Shown here: piece by piece, positions 1 through 8,914 of the stretch
Layout: every line of letters starts with the position of its first letter
How positions within the stretch are numbered: the first letter of the stretch is position 1
Translations under genes and position numbers: made by a program
Notes under the pieces: generated by a model
What the model was told of the DNA's origin: nothing
Databases searched by the model: none
What the model saw: only the letters and a program-made list of their open reading frames with translations
Assembly (NCBI RefSeq): GCF_008274805.1
Contig: NZ_CP022579.1
Span: 2,418,001-2,482,000 of the forward strand
Reading direction: 5' to 3'
Length of the DNA stretch: 64,000 bases
Origin: Oryzomicrobium terrae
GTDB lineage: Bacteria > Pseudomonadota > Gammaproteobacteria > Burkholderiales > Rhodocyclaceae

Positions 1-1077
1 CTGATCGCCAACGCCATGGTCGGCGGCATCATCGCCCTGATCGTTGGCTTGGCGGTTGCCGTACTGGCCTCGCTGCTGCTCGCCAACCGCATGTCGCGGC
101 GCCTGGGTATTGCCGTCGAGGCCGCCCGGCGCATCGCCGCTGGCGACCTGCAGGCCCATCTTCCCGATGCAGGCCAGGATGAAGTGGGCAAGCTGATCGC
201 CGCCATGGGGGACATGCAACGCTCGCTACGCACCACCCTGACCCAGACCCGGGACAACGCCGACCAGATTTCCAGCGCCGCCCAACAACTCAACAACGGC
301 GCCACCCAGCTCGAACTCAGCGCCAACGCCCAAAGTTCCGCCGCGTCTGCCATTGCCGCCAACATCGAGCAATTGACCGTATCGATCAACCACGTGTCGG
401 ACAGCACCACCGATTCCAGCCGTCTGGCCTCCGAATCGGACGCCCAGGCCCGTGCTGGGCGGGACACTTTGCTGCGCATGGTCGATGAGATCACCCGGGT
501 GTCCACGGTGGTGAACACCGCCGCAACCCAGGTCGCAGCCCTGGAAGGCCAATCGGCGCAGATTTCCCACATCGTCAGCGTGATTCGTGACATCGCCGAT
601 CAGACCAACCTGCTGGCCTTGAACGCCGCCATCGAGGCGGCACGGGCCGGCGAGCATGGCCGAGGCTTCGCCGTGGTCGCCGACGAAGTGCGCAAACTGT
701 CGGAGCGGACCGCCCAGTCCACCAGCGAGATCACCCAAATGGTCAGCGCCATCCAGGAATCCACCCAGCAAGTTGTGGCGGGCATCCAGGAGGGCGTCGC
801 CTCGGTGGACAACAGCGTCACCCTGGCCCGGGAAGCCGGCGACACGGTCAGCCACCTTCAGGAGATGGCGCAACGGGTCGCGCAATTGGTGGCCGACGTA
901 GCCGAGGCCCTGCGTGAGCAATCCTCCGCCTCCACCGACGTGGCCCGGCGCGTAGAGGAAATCGCCACTCACGCCGAGGAGAATAGCGCCACCACCGCCG
1001 AAACCGCCTCCGCCGCACGCACCCTCGACAGCGTGGCCCACAGCATGCAACAGGTCGTCGGCCGCTTCCGGCTCTGA
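1..1077 (+). CDS. Methyl-accepting chemotaxis protein, C-terminal part (5' end outside window)
   Basis: The frame is open from base 1, so this is the last 358 residues of a chemoreceptor whose N-terminal sensor lies outside the window. A membrane helix ([20 protein letters not shown], about residues 7-26) is followed by a HAMP linker (about 28-80) and a long coiled-coil signalling domain. The conserved hairpin tip is visible ([18 protein letters not shown], then [16 protein letters not shown]), which is where CheW and CheA bind in this family. The protein would signal from the inner membrane to the flagellar switch. The ligand cannot be told without the missing part. It ends just before a bidirectional terminator. 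Confidence 0.95.
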   Translation: MIANAMVGGIIALIVGLAVAVLASLLLANRMSRRLGIAVEAARRIAAGDLQAHLPDAGQDEVGKLIAAMGDMQRSLRTTLTQTRDNADQISSAAQQLNNGATQLELSANAQSSAASAIAANIEQLTVSINHVSDSTTDSSRLASESDAQARAGRDTLLRMVDEITRVSTVVNTAATQVAALEGQSAQISHIVSVIRDIADQTNLLALNAAIEAARAGEHGRGFAVVADEVRKLSERTAQSTSEITQMVSAIQESTQQVVAGIQEGVASVDNSVTLAREAGDTVSHLQEMAQRVAQLVADVAEALREQSSASTDVARRVEEIATHAEENSATTAETASAARTLDSVAHSMQQVVGRFRL

Positions 1078-1147
1078 GCCTGGCGCTGCCGGCGGGGTTG
1101 GGGGCGAGGAATGGAGCTGCCCCCGCCCTCCGCACAACCTCCCTACA

Positions 1148-1188
1148 CAAGTAAAAAGCCCCGCCAAATTGGCGGGGCTTTTTACTTG
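1148..1188. terminator. Bidirectional terminator between the chemoreceptor and bamC
   Basis: A perfect 18-bp inverted repeat (1148-1165 and 1171-1188, loop AAATT) contains a GC core GCCCCGCC/GGCGGGGC flanked by AAAAA and TTTTT. It can end transcripts from both sides, which suits the convergent genes around it. Confidence 0.93.
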
Positions 1189-1204
1189 CTGCAACTGGAG
1201 CCGC

Positions 1205-2359
1205 TCAACGCAGTTGATCGTAGAGCAGCGCCAAAATGCGCTTGGCGGTATCGGAGGTATCGCTCCCCCCTTCCCGGGTCAGCACCTGGACCTGAGTCGC
1301 ATCGCCGCCATCGCGGACGAAGATGCGGTACTGAGTGTTGTTTTCAGGCTTGGGCGTGCTCTTCCAGAAGGCCAGCTTGGACAACAGTCCCGGATCCTTG
1401 TTGGCGGCATCGGCCTCAGGGTCCACGTAGCGGACGAAGAACAGCCCCTTGGAGCGGTCCCGATCCTCGACGGTAAAGCCGACCCGGTCAAGCGCCAGAC
1501 CGACACGGCGCCAGGCCCGGTCAAAGCGCTCATCGACCATCACCTGGGCGGTTCCGTCACTATTCTTGACCACCCGAGCCTTTTCCACCGGCTTGCCGCT
1601 GGCGGCAATCTGAGCTTCGGCCCGTTTCTCCTCGACACCGAAACGCAGCATCAAGCGACGCAGCATTTCTGCTTCGAGCTCTGGATCGGCGGCACGGGGC
1701 TGCCAACGCGTCTGGTCTTTTTCGGTAGTGATATAGACCTCTTCCATGCCGCGATGGCTGATGAAGATATCCGTCGTTCCCGGCTGCGCCCCCGGTTCCA
1801 GGCGAGTACGGAACTTGTCCCGCTCCCCGGTGGAATAGAGGGAGTCGAGCAGTTTCCCCAGGGTGTTGCGCAGAAAGTCTTCACCGATCTTGGCCCGGTT
1901 TTCTGCCCAATCGGTTTCCATCACGCCGGCATCGGGTTGCTCAGTCTTGATGATGAAACCGGTTTCCTGCCAGAACTCCTTGACCGTGTCCCAGACTTTA
2001 TCCGGTGTCTGGTCGACCACCAGCCAGCGCTGACTCCCGGAACGTTCGATATGAGTCTTTTCCACCTGGGGCAATACGGTGCTGTTCTGCACCTGGGCCT
2101 TCGGATCCCGCTCAGCAGAATAAGCCGAGAAGGTGGCCGAGCCTTTGCCGCCGATGTCCGGAACGGAAAAACGGTCATCCTTGGAGGGTGCCGTCAGGTC
2201 AGGGGGAATTTCCAGAGAAGGAACTTGACTCTTGCCCGCAGACTTGTAGTCGATCTTTTTCGATTCGGGCAGCACGCTGCAACCGGAAGCAGCGGCAACC
2301 GCCACAGCGACGCTCGCGGCCAAGGCCAGACGAACGGAATGAATGTCAGGGTGCTTCAA
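1205..2359 (-). CDS. bamC: Outer membrane protein assembly lipoprotein BamC
   Basis: Predicted 384-residue lipoprotein of the BAM complex, which inserts beta-barrel proteins into the outer membrane. The N-terminus has a hydrophobic signal ending in the lipobox ASGC (Cys27), followed by the unstructured LPESKKIDYKSA segment typical of BamC and two helix-grip-like domains (WLVVDQTPDKVW near 120; FDRAWRRVGLALDRVGF near 285). The start codon is TTG, and no better start precedes the lipobox. It lies downstream of dapA, as in E. coli where the gene was named dapX/nlpB. A terminator-like hairpin lies between the two, so read-through may be partial. Confidence 0.9.
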   Translation of the reverse strand: MKHPDIHSVRLALAASVAVAVAAASGCSVLPESKKIDYKSAGKSQVPSLEIPPDLTAPSKDDRFSVPDIGGKGSATFSAYSAERDPKAQVQNSTVLPQVEKTHIERSGSQRWLVVDQTPDKVWDTVKEFWQETGFIIKTEQPDAGVMETDWAENRAKIGEDFLRNTLGKLLDSLYSTGERDKFRTRLEPGAQPGTTDIFISHRGMEEVYITTEKDQTRWQPRAADPELEAEMLRRLMLRFGVEEKRAEAQIAASGKPVEKARVVKNSDGTAQVMVDERFDRAWRRVGLALDRVGFTVEDRDRSKGLFFVRYVDPEADAANKDPGLLSKLAFWKSTPKPENNTQYRIFVRDGGDATQVQVLTREGGSDTSDTAKRILALLYDQLR

Positions 2360-2391
2360 AATCGTCGGCTCTCGCTTCAGTGTTGGCGAAA

Positions 2392-2424
2392 TGGAAAAAG
2401 GAAGCGGCGGACACGCCGCCGCTT
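2392..2424 (-). terminator. Terminator or attenuator after dapA
   Basis: On the minus strand a 9-bp GC-rich stem (AAGCGGCGG/CCGCCGCTT, 2402-2424, 5-nt loop) is followed by CCTTTTTCC. It lies just after the dapA stop and before bamC, so it may separate or dampen expression of bamC. Confidence 0.55.
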
Positions 2425-2431
2425 TCAGGCT

Positions 2432-3310
2432 TTAGGCGAGCACGCCAGCCTGGCGCATGGCGCCACGCACCCGCTCATGGTACTCGGGGGACAGGGTCGT
2501 CAGCGGCAGACGGATGCCACCGGGAATAAGACCGAGCTGCTGCACCGCCCACTTGACCGGAATCGGGTTGGCTTCGCAGAACAGGTGCTTGTGCAGCCCC
2601 AGCAGCTTGGCATTGATCTCGCGGGCGGTCTTCACATCGCCGGCACGGGCCGCCACCACCATCTCGTGCATCAGGCGCGGCGCCACGTTGTTGGTTACCG
2701 AAATCACGCCATGGGCGCCGAGGAACAACAGGGCGCACCCGGAGGCGTCGTCGCCGCTGTACACGGCAAAACCTTCAGGGGCACGGAGGATCAGGTCGGT
2801 GCCGCGCTCGATGTTGCCGGTGGCGTCCTTGATGCCGACGATGTTGTCGATCTCGGCCAGACGCAGAGCGGTGTCGTTGCTCATATCGGCCACGGTGCGG
2901 CCGGGCACGTTGTAGAGGATGACCGGCACGTCCACCGCTTCCGCAATGGCGCGGAAGTGCTGGTACAGGCCTTCCTGAGTCGGCTTGTTGTAGTAGGGCA
3001 CCACGGACAGGACGGCATCGACGCCCACGTCCTTGGCGAAACGGGTCAGCTCAATGGCTTCGGCGGTGGAGTTGGCACCGGTACCGGCGATCACCGGAAC
3101 GCGGCCGGCAGAATGCTCGACCGTGGTCTTGATCAGCGCACAATGCTCCTCCACGCCTACGGTCGGGGATTCCCCGGTGGTGCCGACGATGACGATGCCG
3201 TCGGTGCCTTCGGCAACATGAAAGTCGATCAGCCGGCGCAAGGCGGCGAGATCGAGGCTGCCATCCTCCTGCATGGGAGTAACGATGGCGACGAGGGATC
3301 CGGTAATCAT
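2432..3310 (-). CDS. dapA: 4-hydroxy-tetrahydrodipicolinate synthase
   Basis: 292 residues, the usual length for DapA. It condenses pyruvate with aspartate semialdehyde in the first committed step of lysine and diaminopimelate synthesis in the cytosol. The Schiff-base lysine is Lys161 (GIKDATG), the catalytic Tyr133 is in LYNVPGRT, and the Thr44-Thr45 pair is in VGTTGES. The start is ATG. A TAGAAT hexamer at 3345-3350 (minus strand) is a possible -10 box, without a convincing -35. Confidence 0.97.
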   Translation of the reverse strand: MITGSLVAIVTPMQEDGSLDLAALRRLIDFHVAEGTDGIVIVGTTGESPTVGVEEHCALIKTTVEHSAGRVPVIAGTGANSTAEAIELTRFAKDVGVDAVLSVVPYYNKPTQEGLYQHFRAIAEAVDVPVILYNVPGRTVADMSNDTALRLAEIDNIVGIKDATGNIERGTDLILRAPEGFAVYSGDDASGCALLFLGAHGVISVTNNVAPRLMHEMVVAARAGDVKTAREINAKLLGLHKHLFCEANPIPVKWAVQQLGLIPGGIRLPLTTLSPEYHERVRGAMRQAGVLA

Positions 3311-3424
3311 GGCGGGGTCGGGTATGAAATGCTGAAAGCGTTCGATTCTACCCGAACCCCGATTGCCGGGAATACCTTGGGTGGGACATTCATCGGCACG
3401 GGGCGGAATCGCCCCGGTTCGAGC

Positions 3425-4351
3425 TTACAGGTCGGCCAGCACGCGCAGATGCGCCGCCACGCTGCGCGCCAGAGACGACAGCACGTAGCCGCCTTCCAGC
3501 ATCGAAACGATACGCCCCTGGCAGGCTTGGTCCGCGTAGCGCTTGATTTCTCGCGTCACGTAGGCGTAATCCGACTCCACCAACTTCATGCTGCCCATGT
3601 CGTCCTCGTAATGGGCATCGAAACCGGCGGAGATGAAGACCATTTCCGGCTGGAACTCACGCAGGCGGGGCAGCCAGATATCGGAAACCACCATGCGGAA
3701 CTCTTCGCCGGAGGTTCCCGCCGGCAACGGCACATTGCACATGTTTTCAGCGGTGCAATCAGCACCGCTGTAGGGGAAGAACGGATGCTGGAACATGCTG
3801 ACCATCAACACCCGAGGATCATCCTTGAAGATATCCTCGGTACCGTTGCCGTGGTGCACGTCGAAATCGACGATGGCCACCCGGGACAGGCCGTGGTGTT
3901 CGAGTGCGTGGCGGGCGGCTACGGCGACGTTGTTGATGAAGCAAAACCCCAGGGCGGTTTCCCGTTCGGCGTGGTGGCCGGGGGGACGAATCGCGCAAAA
4001 GGCATTGGCCACCTCTCGCTTCATCACCATATCCACCGCCATGATGCCCGCCCCGGCGGAACGTAACGCAGCCTGCCACGTGTAGGGGTTCATCGCCGTA
4101 TCGGGATCGAGGTGCACGATGCCGTTTTCCGGGGCGCTACGCTTGAGCTTTTCCAGGTAGCCGACCGGATGGACACGGCGCAACTCTTCGAGGGTAGCCA
4201 GGGGCGCGTCGAAGTGACTGAAATAAGCATCGATCCCCTGAGCGATCAGATGATCCGAGATGGCGGTCAAACGACTGGGGGATTCTGGGTGAAACGACCC
4301 CATGTCATGAAGAAAGCAATCCTTGTGACTGATGAAAGCGGTGGTGGTCAC
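3425..4351 (-). CDS. Histone deacetylase family protein (class II-like zinc hydrolase)
   Basis: 308 residues with the arginase/deacetylase fold. Family motifs are clear: RPPGHHAE (about residue 130), DFDVHHGNGTE with metal ligands, and SAGFDAHYEDDMG near the end. Bacterial members remove acetyl groups from polyamines, from small amides such as acetoin-pathway products, or from protein lysines. Which applies here cannot be read from sequence. The frame stays open further upstream to 4441, but family alignment starts at TTTAFISHKD, so I chose GTG at 4351. It sits upstream of dapA with an 114-bp gap and may have its own promoter. Confidence 0.9.
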   Translation of the reverse strand: MTTTAFISHKDCFLHDMGSFHPESPSRLTAISDHLIAQGIDAYFSHFDAPLATLEELRRVHPVGYLEKLKRSAPENGIVHLDPDTAMNPYTWQAALRSAGAGIMAVDMVMKREVANAFCAIRPPGHHAERETALGFCFINNVAVAARHALEHHGLSRVAIVDFDVHHGNGTEDIFKDDPRVLMVSMFQHPFFPYSGADCTAENMCNVPLPAGTSGEEFRMVVSDIWLPRLREFQPEMVFISAGFDAHYEDDMGSMKLVESDYAYVTREIKRYADQACQGRIVSMLEGGYVLSSLARSVAAHLRVLADL

Positions 4352-4755
4352 AACTTCTACCCTGCGTTGAATTGGTCTGGAGCGGGTCGATCGGCACGAA
4401 CAACCACCGGCCCCGCCGACATGTTGCGGGTACCAATGCACTGCCTTCGACTCGACGATTCCTGCGCCATGGCTCCGTTTGGGGATCGGGCCGGCTGCTG
4501 TTATGACTACCCGGCGCTTATCGCGCCGTTATTGTTGTTCCCTGGTTCTGCCAAGCTGGAACGCAGGGTTTTACCGTTCTCTTCATGCATTATCATCTCA
4601 TTCACCAGGCATCACAACACGCATGCCTCGTGCCTCTTCTCCGCCAAAAACCTTCCCCAGCAAGGCTTTTCTGCTTGAGCCCTCAGCAAAGGCACTCGAT
4701 CGGCAGCAAGCGGTCTTACCTTCGACGTTCCAACTATCCATCCACAAGCCTCCCC
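4352..4755. other. Divergent intergenic region, 404 bp
   Basis: Separates the minus-strand deacetylase-family gene from the plus-strand MoxR operon, so promoters for both should lie here. I see no -35/-10 pair that stands out. A short GC hairpin (GGCGC TTATC GCGCC, about 4513-4527) is present. Short open frames in this stretch have no recognisable product. Confidence 0.5.
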
Positions 4756-5691
4756 ATGGACGCAGCCCTCCCCGCCGCCCGCCTCACTCCCGTTCTGGAT
4801 GCCGCAAGCCAGATCATTCTCGGCAAGGCAGACGTGATCCGTCTGGCACTGGCCTGCCTGCTCGCCCGGGGGCACCTGCTTATCGAGGACGTGCCCGGCG
4901 TTGGCAAAACCACCCTGGCTCACACCCTGGCCCGGCTGTTGGGACTGCACTTTGCCCGCATCCAGTTCACCAGTGACCTGCTTCCGGCAGACGTGGTCGG
5001 GGTTTCCATCTACGAACGTAGCACCGACGGTTCCCGTTTCCGTTTCCTGCCTGGTCCGGTGTTTGCCCAGGTAGTGCTGGCCGACGAAATCAACCGGGCC
5101 AGCCCGAAGACTCAGAGCGCCCTCCTCGAAGCCATGGAAGAAGGCCAGGTCACGGTGGATGGGGAAACCCGGCTGCTGCCCGAACCGTTCTTCGTCATCG
5201 CCACCCAGAACCCATCGCACCAGGTCGGGACCTTCCCCCTGCCAGAATCGCAACTGGACCGCTTTCTGATGCGCCTGTCCCTAGGCTACCCGGACCCGGA
5301 GGCAGAACGTGCCCTGCTCTCCAGCGGCGGGCGGCGCGACCAGGTGGAACGGCTTGCCCCCCTGCTCGCTCCCGGCGACATGCCGGCATTGCAGCACGCG
5401 GCTGCCCAGGTACACGCCTCCCCCGCCTTGGTGGAGTACGTCTATGCCCTGACCGCGGCGACCCGTCAGAATGGCCGCTTCCGCCATGGCCTATCACCCC
5501 GGGCGGCCTTGGGTCTGCTCGCCGCGGCCCGGGCCTTGGCCTTCATCGCCGGTCGCGATCATGTCCTGCCCGAAGATGTCCAGGCGGTCTTCCCAGCCGT
5601 GGCTTGCCACCGCCTGGCCCCCATACATGGCGACGGCTCCCTCACCCTCGATGCCGCCCAGCACCTGATCGAGGCGGTCCCGCTACCGTGA
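4756..5691 (+). CDS. MoxR-family AAA+ ATPase
   Basis: 311 residues. Walker A is EDVPGVGKTTLA (about residues 42-53), Walker B is LADEINRA followed by PKTQSALLEAMEE, and sensor ATQNPSHQVGTFPLPESQLDRF follows. This is the MoxR subfamily, chaperone-like ATPases usually encoded beside DUF58 and transglutaminase-like genes. The frame is open upstream to 4585, but the family begins at about MDAALPAAR, so ATG at 4756 is chosen. The stop overlaps the GTG start of the next gene, indicating translational coupling. Likely role: ATP-driven remodelling of a partner acting at the cell envelope. Confidence 0.92.
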   Translation: MDAALPAARLTPVLDAASQIILGKADVIRLALACLLARGHLLIEDVPGVGKTTLAHTLARLLGLHFARIQFTSDLLPADVVGVSIYERSTDGSRFRFLPGPVFAQVVLADEINRASPKTQSALLEAMEEGQVTVDGETRLLPEPFFVIATQNPSHQVGTFPLPESQLDRFLMRLSLGYPDPEAERALLSSGGRRDQVERLAPLLAPGDMPALQHAAAQVHASPALVEYVYALTAATRQNGRFRHGLSPRAALGLLAAARALAFIAGRDHVLPEDVQAVFPAVACHRLAPIHGDGSLTLDAAQHLIEAVPLP

Positions 5692-6818
5692 ATGGTCCCC
5701 GTACGCCGACACTGGCCCCTAACGCTCGACCTCATCGTATTGGACCGCTGCGGCGCTGGTACCAGCAGAAGCTGGAACGCTGGCTGTATGGGCGCGCACC
5801 TGACCTCCAGCCGCTCACGCTCACCCAGCGGCGCATTTACATCCTGCCGACGGTTGCTGGCCTGGGATTTGTCGCCACCTTGCTCACCATGTTGCTGGTG
5901 GCCATCAACTACGACCTGGCGCTCGGTTACGCCGTGGTCTTTCTCCTGGCCGGGGTGGGCACACTGGGAATGGGCCAGACATGCCGCAACCTCGCCGGCC
6001 TGACCCTGGTCCCCGGCCACGCCGACAACGCCCTGGCCGGAGAAACGCTATACGTGACTCTCTACGCCCGGCACAGCCGGAACGAGCCCCGGCCCGCGCT
6101 TCGTTTCAATGTGGCGGACGACGGCATGGCGTGCGCCCCCGTCGATATTTCCCTCCGAGCCGCTGGCGAGGTTACGGTCACGCTGCGTATCACGGGGCTA
6201 CAGCGCGGCCCTTTTCGCCTTCCCCCGATACGGGTGGAAAGCCGTTTTCCCCTCGGGCTATTCCGGACCTGGACGATTTGGCGCCCCCCCATCGCTGCAC
6301 TGATCTATCCGGCGCCTGCATACCCGGCCCCCGCATTGCCGCCGCTCGCTGCACGGGGTCAGATCCGGCGTACGACCCAGACCCGCCATCCCTGGACCGG
6401 CGAGGACGATTTCGCCGGGTTGCGCCAACGCACCCCGGCGGACCCGCTCCGCCATGTGGCCTGGAAAATCGCTGCCCGCCGCGATGGTATTGAAATAGCG
6501 ACACCCGAATTGCTGCTGAAACACTTCCATGGCACCGAGGCGGGTGAACAATGGCTGTCCTGGGACGACGCTCGTCCCGAATGCGATGACCACGACGACC
6601 CCGCCGCAGGACAGGAAGCCCGCCTCTCCATCCTCTGCGCCTGGGTGCTGGCGGCGGAACGCCGCGGAGTGCCTTATGGGCTGCGATTGCCCGGCGAGGA
6701 TATCCCGCCGGACCTCGGCCCTGCCCATCGGGAAGCCTGTCTCACCCGGCTTGCCTTGTTTGGCCTCGACACCTCTGCTTCCGCACCGTGGGATACGTCG
6801 GCGGGAGCTGCATCATGA
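5688..6818 (+). CDS. DUF58 domain-containing protein
   Basis: 376 residues. Two adjacent hydrophobic segments near residues 60-100 (VAGLGFVATLLTMLLVAINY; LALGYAVVFLLAGVGTL) anchor it in the membrane. The DUF58 signature region is the RTTQTRHPWTGEDDFAGLRQRTPADPLRHVAWKIAARRDG stretch. The start GTG overlaps the upstream stop (GTGA), which fixes it better than the longer frame beginning at 5604. DUF58 proteins regularly pair with MoxR ATPases and have a VWA-like fold in some members. The exact role is unknown. Confidence 0.88.
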   Translation: MNGPRTPTLAPNARPHRIGPLRRWYQQKLERWLYGRAPDLQPLTLTQRRIYILPTVAGLGFVATLLTMLLVAINYDLALGYAVVFLLAGVGTLGMGQTCRNLAGLTLVPGHADNALAGETLYVTLYARHSRNEPRPALRFNVADDGMACAPVDISLRAAGEVTVTLRITGLQRGPFRLPPIRVESRFPLGLFRTWTIWRPPIAALIYPAPAYPAPALPPLAARGQIRRTTQTRHPWTGEDDFAGLRQRTPADPLRHVAWKIAARRDGIEIATPELLLKHFHGTEAGEQWLSWDDARPECDDHDDPAAGQEARLSILCAWVLAAERRGVPYGLRLPGEDIPPDLGPAHREACLTRLALFGLDTSASAPWDTSAGAAS

Positions 6819-8914
6819 CGCTGCCAGAATGGCTCCAGCCGATCCGCCAGCGCAGCCGGCCTGGCTACGATCCTGAAATCGCCTGGTTGCTGGGCCTTGC
6901 CGTTCTCGTCGCGGCCCCCCTGACAACCACCCTGCCCCTTTGGGCCAGCCTGGCGGTTGTGGCCCTGTTTGGTGTGCGAGCAGCGTTATTGCTCTATGCC
7001 CCCCAGCCCACAGCGCCGCCCCGTTGGCTCGTCCTGCTCGGGGCCTTGGCGGTGATGGCGGCGGTGGGGCTGGAATTCCGCACCGTATTCGGCCGGGGGC
7101 CCGGCGTCACCTTGCTGGCGTTTTTTCTCGCCCTCAAGTTCTACGAGTTCCGTAAATCCGACGCACCGGACGCGTGTCAGCCCGGCCGGGATGCCTGGGT
7201 GGTCATACTGCTCGCCTGCTTTCTGCTGCTGGCCCAGTTCTTCGAATCTCAATCGATCCTCACCGGTCTCTGGGCCCTGGGATGCTGCATCGCTATCGTA
7301 GTCACGCTCCTCCGCCTGCACAGCGGTAGCCAGCCCCTCCCCATACCCTTCATCCTCCGCCGTAGTGGATTCCTGATCGCCCTCGCCCTGCCCTTCATGG
7401 CGGCGTTGTACCTGCTTTTCCCGCGCATCGACGGCCCCCTGTGGGGGCTCCCCCGGGATGCCTACAGCGCCCGCAGCGGTCTGTCCGACACCATGGCGCC
7501 GGGGTCGATCGCCAATCTCATCCAATCCACGGAAATCGCTTTCCGGGTCCGCTTTGACGGACCGCCACCAGCCAAGTCTCAACTCTACTTCCGTGGCCCG
7601 GTCCTGGAAGGTTTCGATGGCACCACCTGGAGCGCCCTCCCCTCCCCCCAACTAGCGCCAGCCCAGATCCGCCAGGACCCCAGCCAACCGGTCTTTGCCT
7701 ACACCCTCACCCTGGAGCCCCACGGGGGGCGCTGGCTGCTGGCCCTGGACCATCCCCTTTCCTGGCCGAGCGGCACGCATCTGAGCGCCACCGGCGACGT
7801 TCAAGCCAGCAGCACGATCGTCAAGCGCCTGCGTTATTCCGCCCGCTCCCAACCGGCCGCACGCCTCGCCCAAGATGAAGCACCGCAAATCCTCGAACGC
7901 TCACGTCAGTTGCGCCCCGCCAGCAGCACTGGCGGGAACCCCCGTGCCCAGGCCCTGGGCGCGGCCCTGCGGGAAGAAATGGCCAGTGCCCGCGCCGAAG
8001 ATCGGCCGCGCCTGATCGCTGCCCGTCTGCTCGAACGCTTTCGCCGCGAACCCTTCGTCTACACCCTGAACCCGCCGCTGCTCGGAGCCAATCCGGTCGA
8101 TGAATTTCTCTTCGAGACCCGGGGCGGTTTCTGTGAACATTTCGCCTCGGCCTTTGTAGTGGTGATGCGGGCCGCAGGCGTGCCCGCCCGGGTGGTAACC
8201 GGTTATCAAGGTGGCGAATTGAATCCTTTGGATGGCTTTTGGGTGATCCGTCAGTCGGATGCTCATGCCTGGGCCGAAATCTGGTACCCGGCAAATGGGT
8301 GGGTCCGGGTCGATCCAACTGCGGCCGTATCTCCGGCCCGGGTCGAGTCCGGTCTTGCCGATGCTGCCGCAGCCGGCGATCCACTGCCTCCTCTGGTGCG
8401 CAGCGACTGGTCCTGGCTGCGCCAGACCCGCTACCGCTGGGAAGCGGCGCAGAACGCCTGGAACCAATGGGTGCTCGGGTACAATCCGCAGCGGCAACAG
8501 GATCTGCTAACCCGCTTGGGCTGGCCCGATGCCGACTGGCGTCGGCTGGTTGCGCTGCTCGTCGGCGCGGGAGGCATTCTGCTGGCCGTTGCCGGATTGC
8601 TGGCGTTCTGGCCGGGACGACGCCCCGCGCCCGGCGACGATCCCGCCGAACGGCTCTGGCGGCGCTTCTGCCGACACCTCGCCTGGCGCGGCATCGTGCG
8701 CGCGCCTCACGAAGGCCCCGCCGATTTCGCCCGGCGCGTTGCCATCCAATTTCCCGCCTGGACCCCCTTGGTGCAAGAAGCGACCGACTGCTACATCCAA
8801 CTGCGTTATGCCGCTCCAGATGAGCAGCAGAAAGGCCTTCCCCAGGCTTCCCAGGCCTCAATCCGCCGCCTCCGGGCCCTCGCCCGCGCCGCCCTGTTTC
8901 GGAGATTCCGTTGA
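6815..8914 (+). CDS. TgpA-like transglutaminase family membrane protein (DUF3488/DUF4129)
   Basis: 699 residues. About six membrane helices fill the first 200 residues, then comes a periplasmic transglutaminase-like core with the Cys-His-Asp triad in GGFCEHFASAF, DAHAWAEIWY and VRVDPTAA (about residues 430-510). A further helix near 585-605 and a cytoplasmic C-terminal DUF4129-type segment follow. The ATGA overlap with the DUF58 gene sets the start. TgpA of Pseudomonas aeruginosa, of this build, is reported as essential. The substrate is not known. The context suggests an envelope function together with MoxR and DUF58. Confidence 0.9.
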   Translation: MTLPEWLQPIRQRSRPGYDPEIAWLLGLAVLVAAPLTTTLPLWASLAVVALFGVRAALLLYAPQPTAPPRWLVLLGALAVMAAVGLEFRTVFGRGPGVTLLAFFLALKFYEFRKSDAPDACQPGRDAWVVILLACFLLLAQFFESQSILTGLWALGCCIAIVVTLLRLHSGSQPLPIPFILRRSGFLIALALPFMAALYLLFPRIDGPLWGLPRDAYSARSGLSDTMAPGSIANLIQSTEIAFRVRFDGPPPAKSQLYFRGPVLEGFDGTTWSALPSPQLAPAQIRQDPSQPVFAYTLTLEPHGGRWLLALDHPLSWPSGTHLSATGDVQASSTIVKRLRYSARSQPAARLAQDEAPQILERSRQLRPASSTGGNPRAQALGAALREEMASARAEDRPRLIAARLLERFRREPFVYTLNPPLLGANPVDEFLFETRGGFCEHFASAFVVVMRAAGVPARVVTGYQGGELNPLDGFWVIRQSDAHAWAEIWYPANGWVRVDPTAAVSPARVESGLADAAAAGDPLPPLVRSDWSWLRQTRYRWEAAQNAWNQWVLGYNPQRQQDLLTRLGWPDADWRRLVALLVGAGGILLAVAGLLAFWPGRRPAPGDDPAERLWRRFCRHLAWRGIVRAPHEGPADFARRVAIQFPAWTPLVQEATDCYIQLRYAAPDEQQKGLPQASQASIRRLRALARAALFRRFR

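Noticed and set aside
1169-4066. 965-codon open frame on the plus strand opposite bamC, dapA and the deacetylase gene
   Set aside because: It is antisense to three well-supported genes; high GC codon bias keeps the opposite frame open. The translation has no family-like sequence.
4585-4755. N-terminal extension of the MoxR ATPase
   Set aside because: 57 residues rich in Cys, His and Arg with no family match; MoxR proteins begin near the ATG at 4756.
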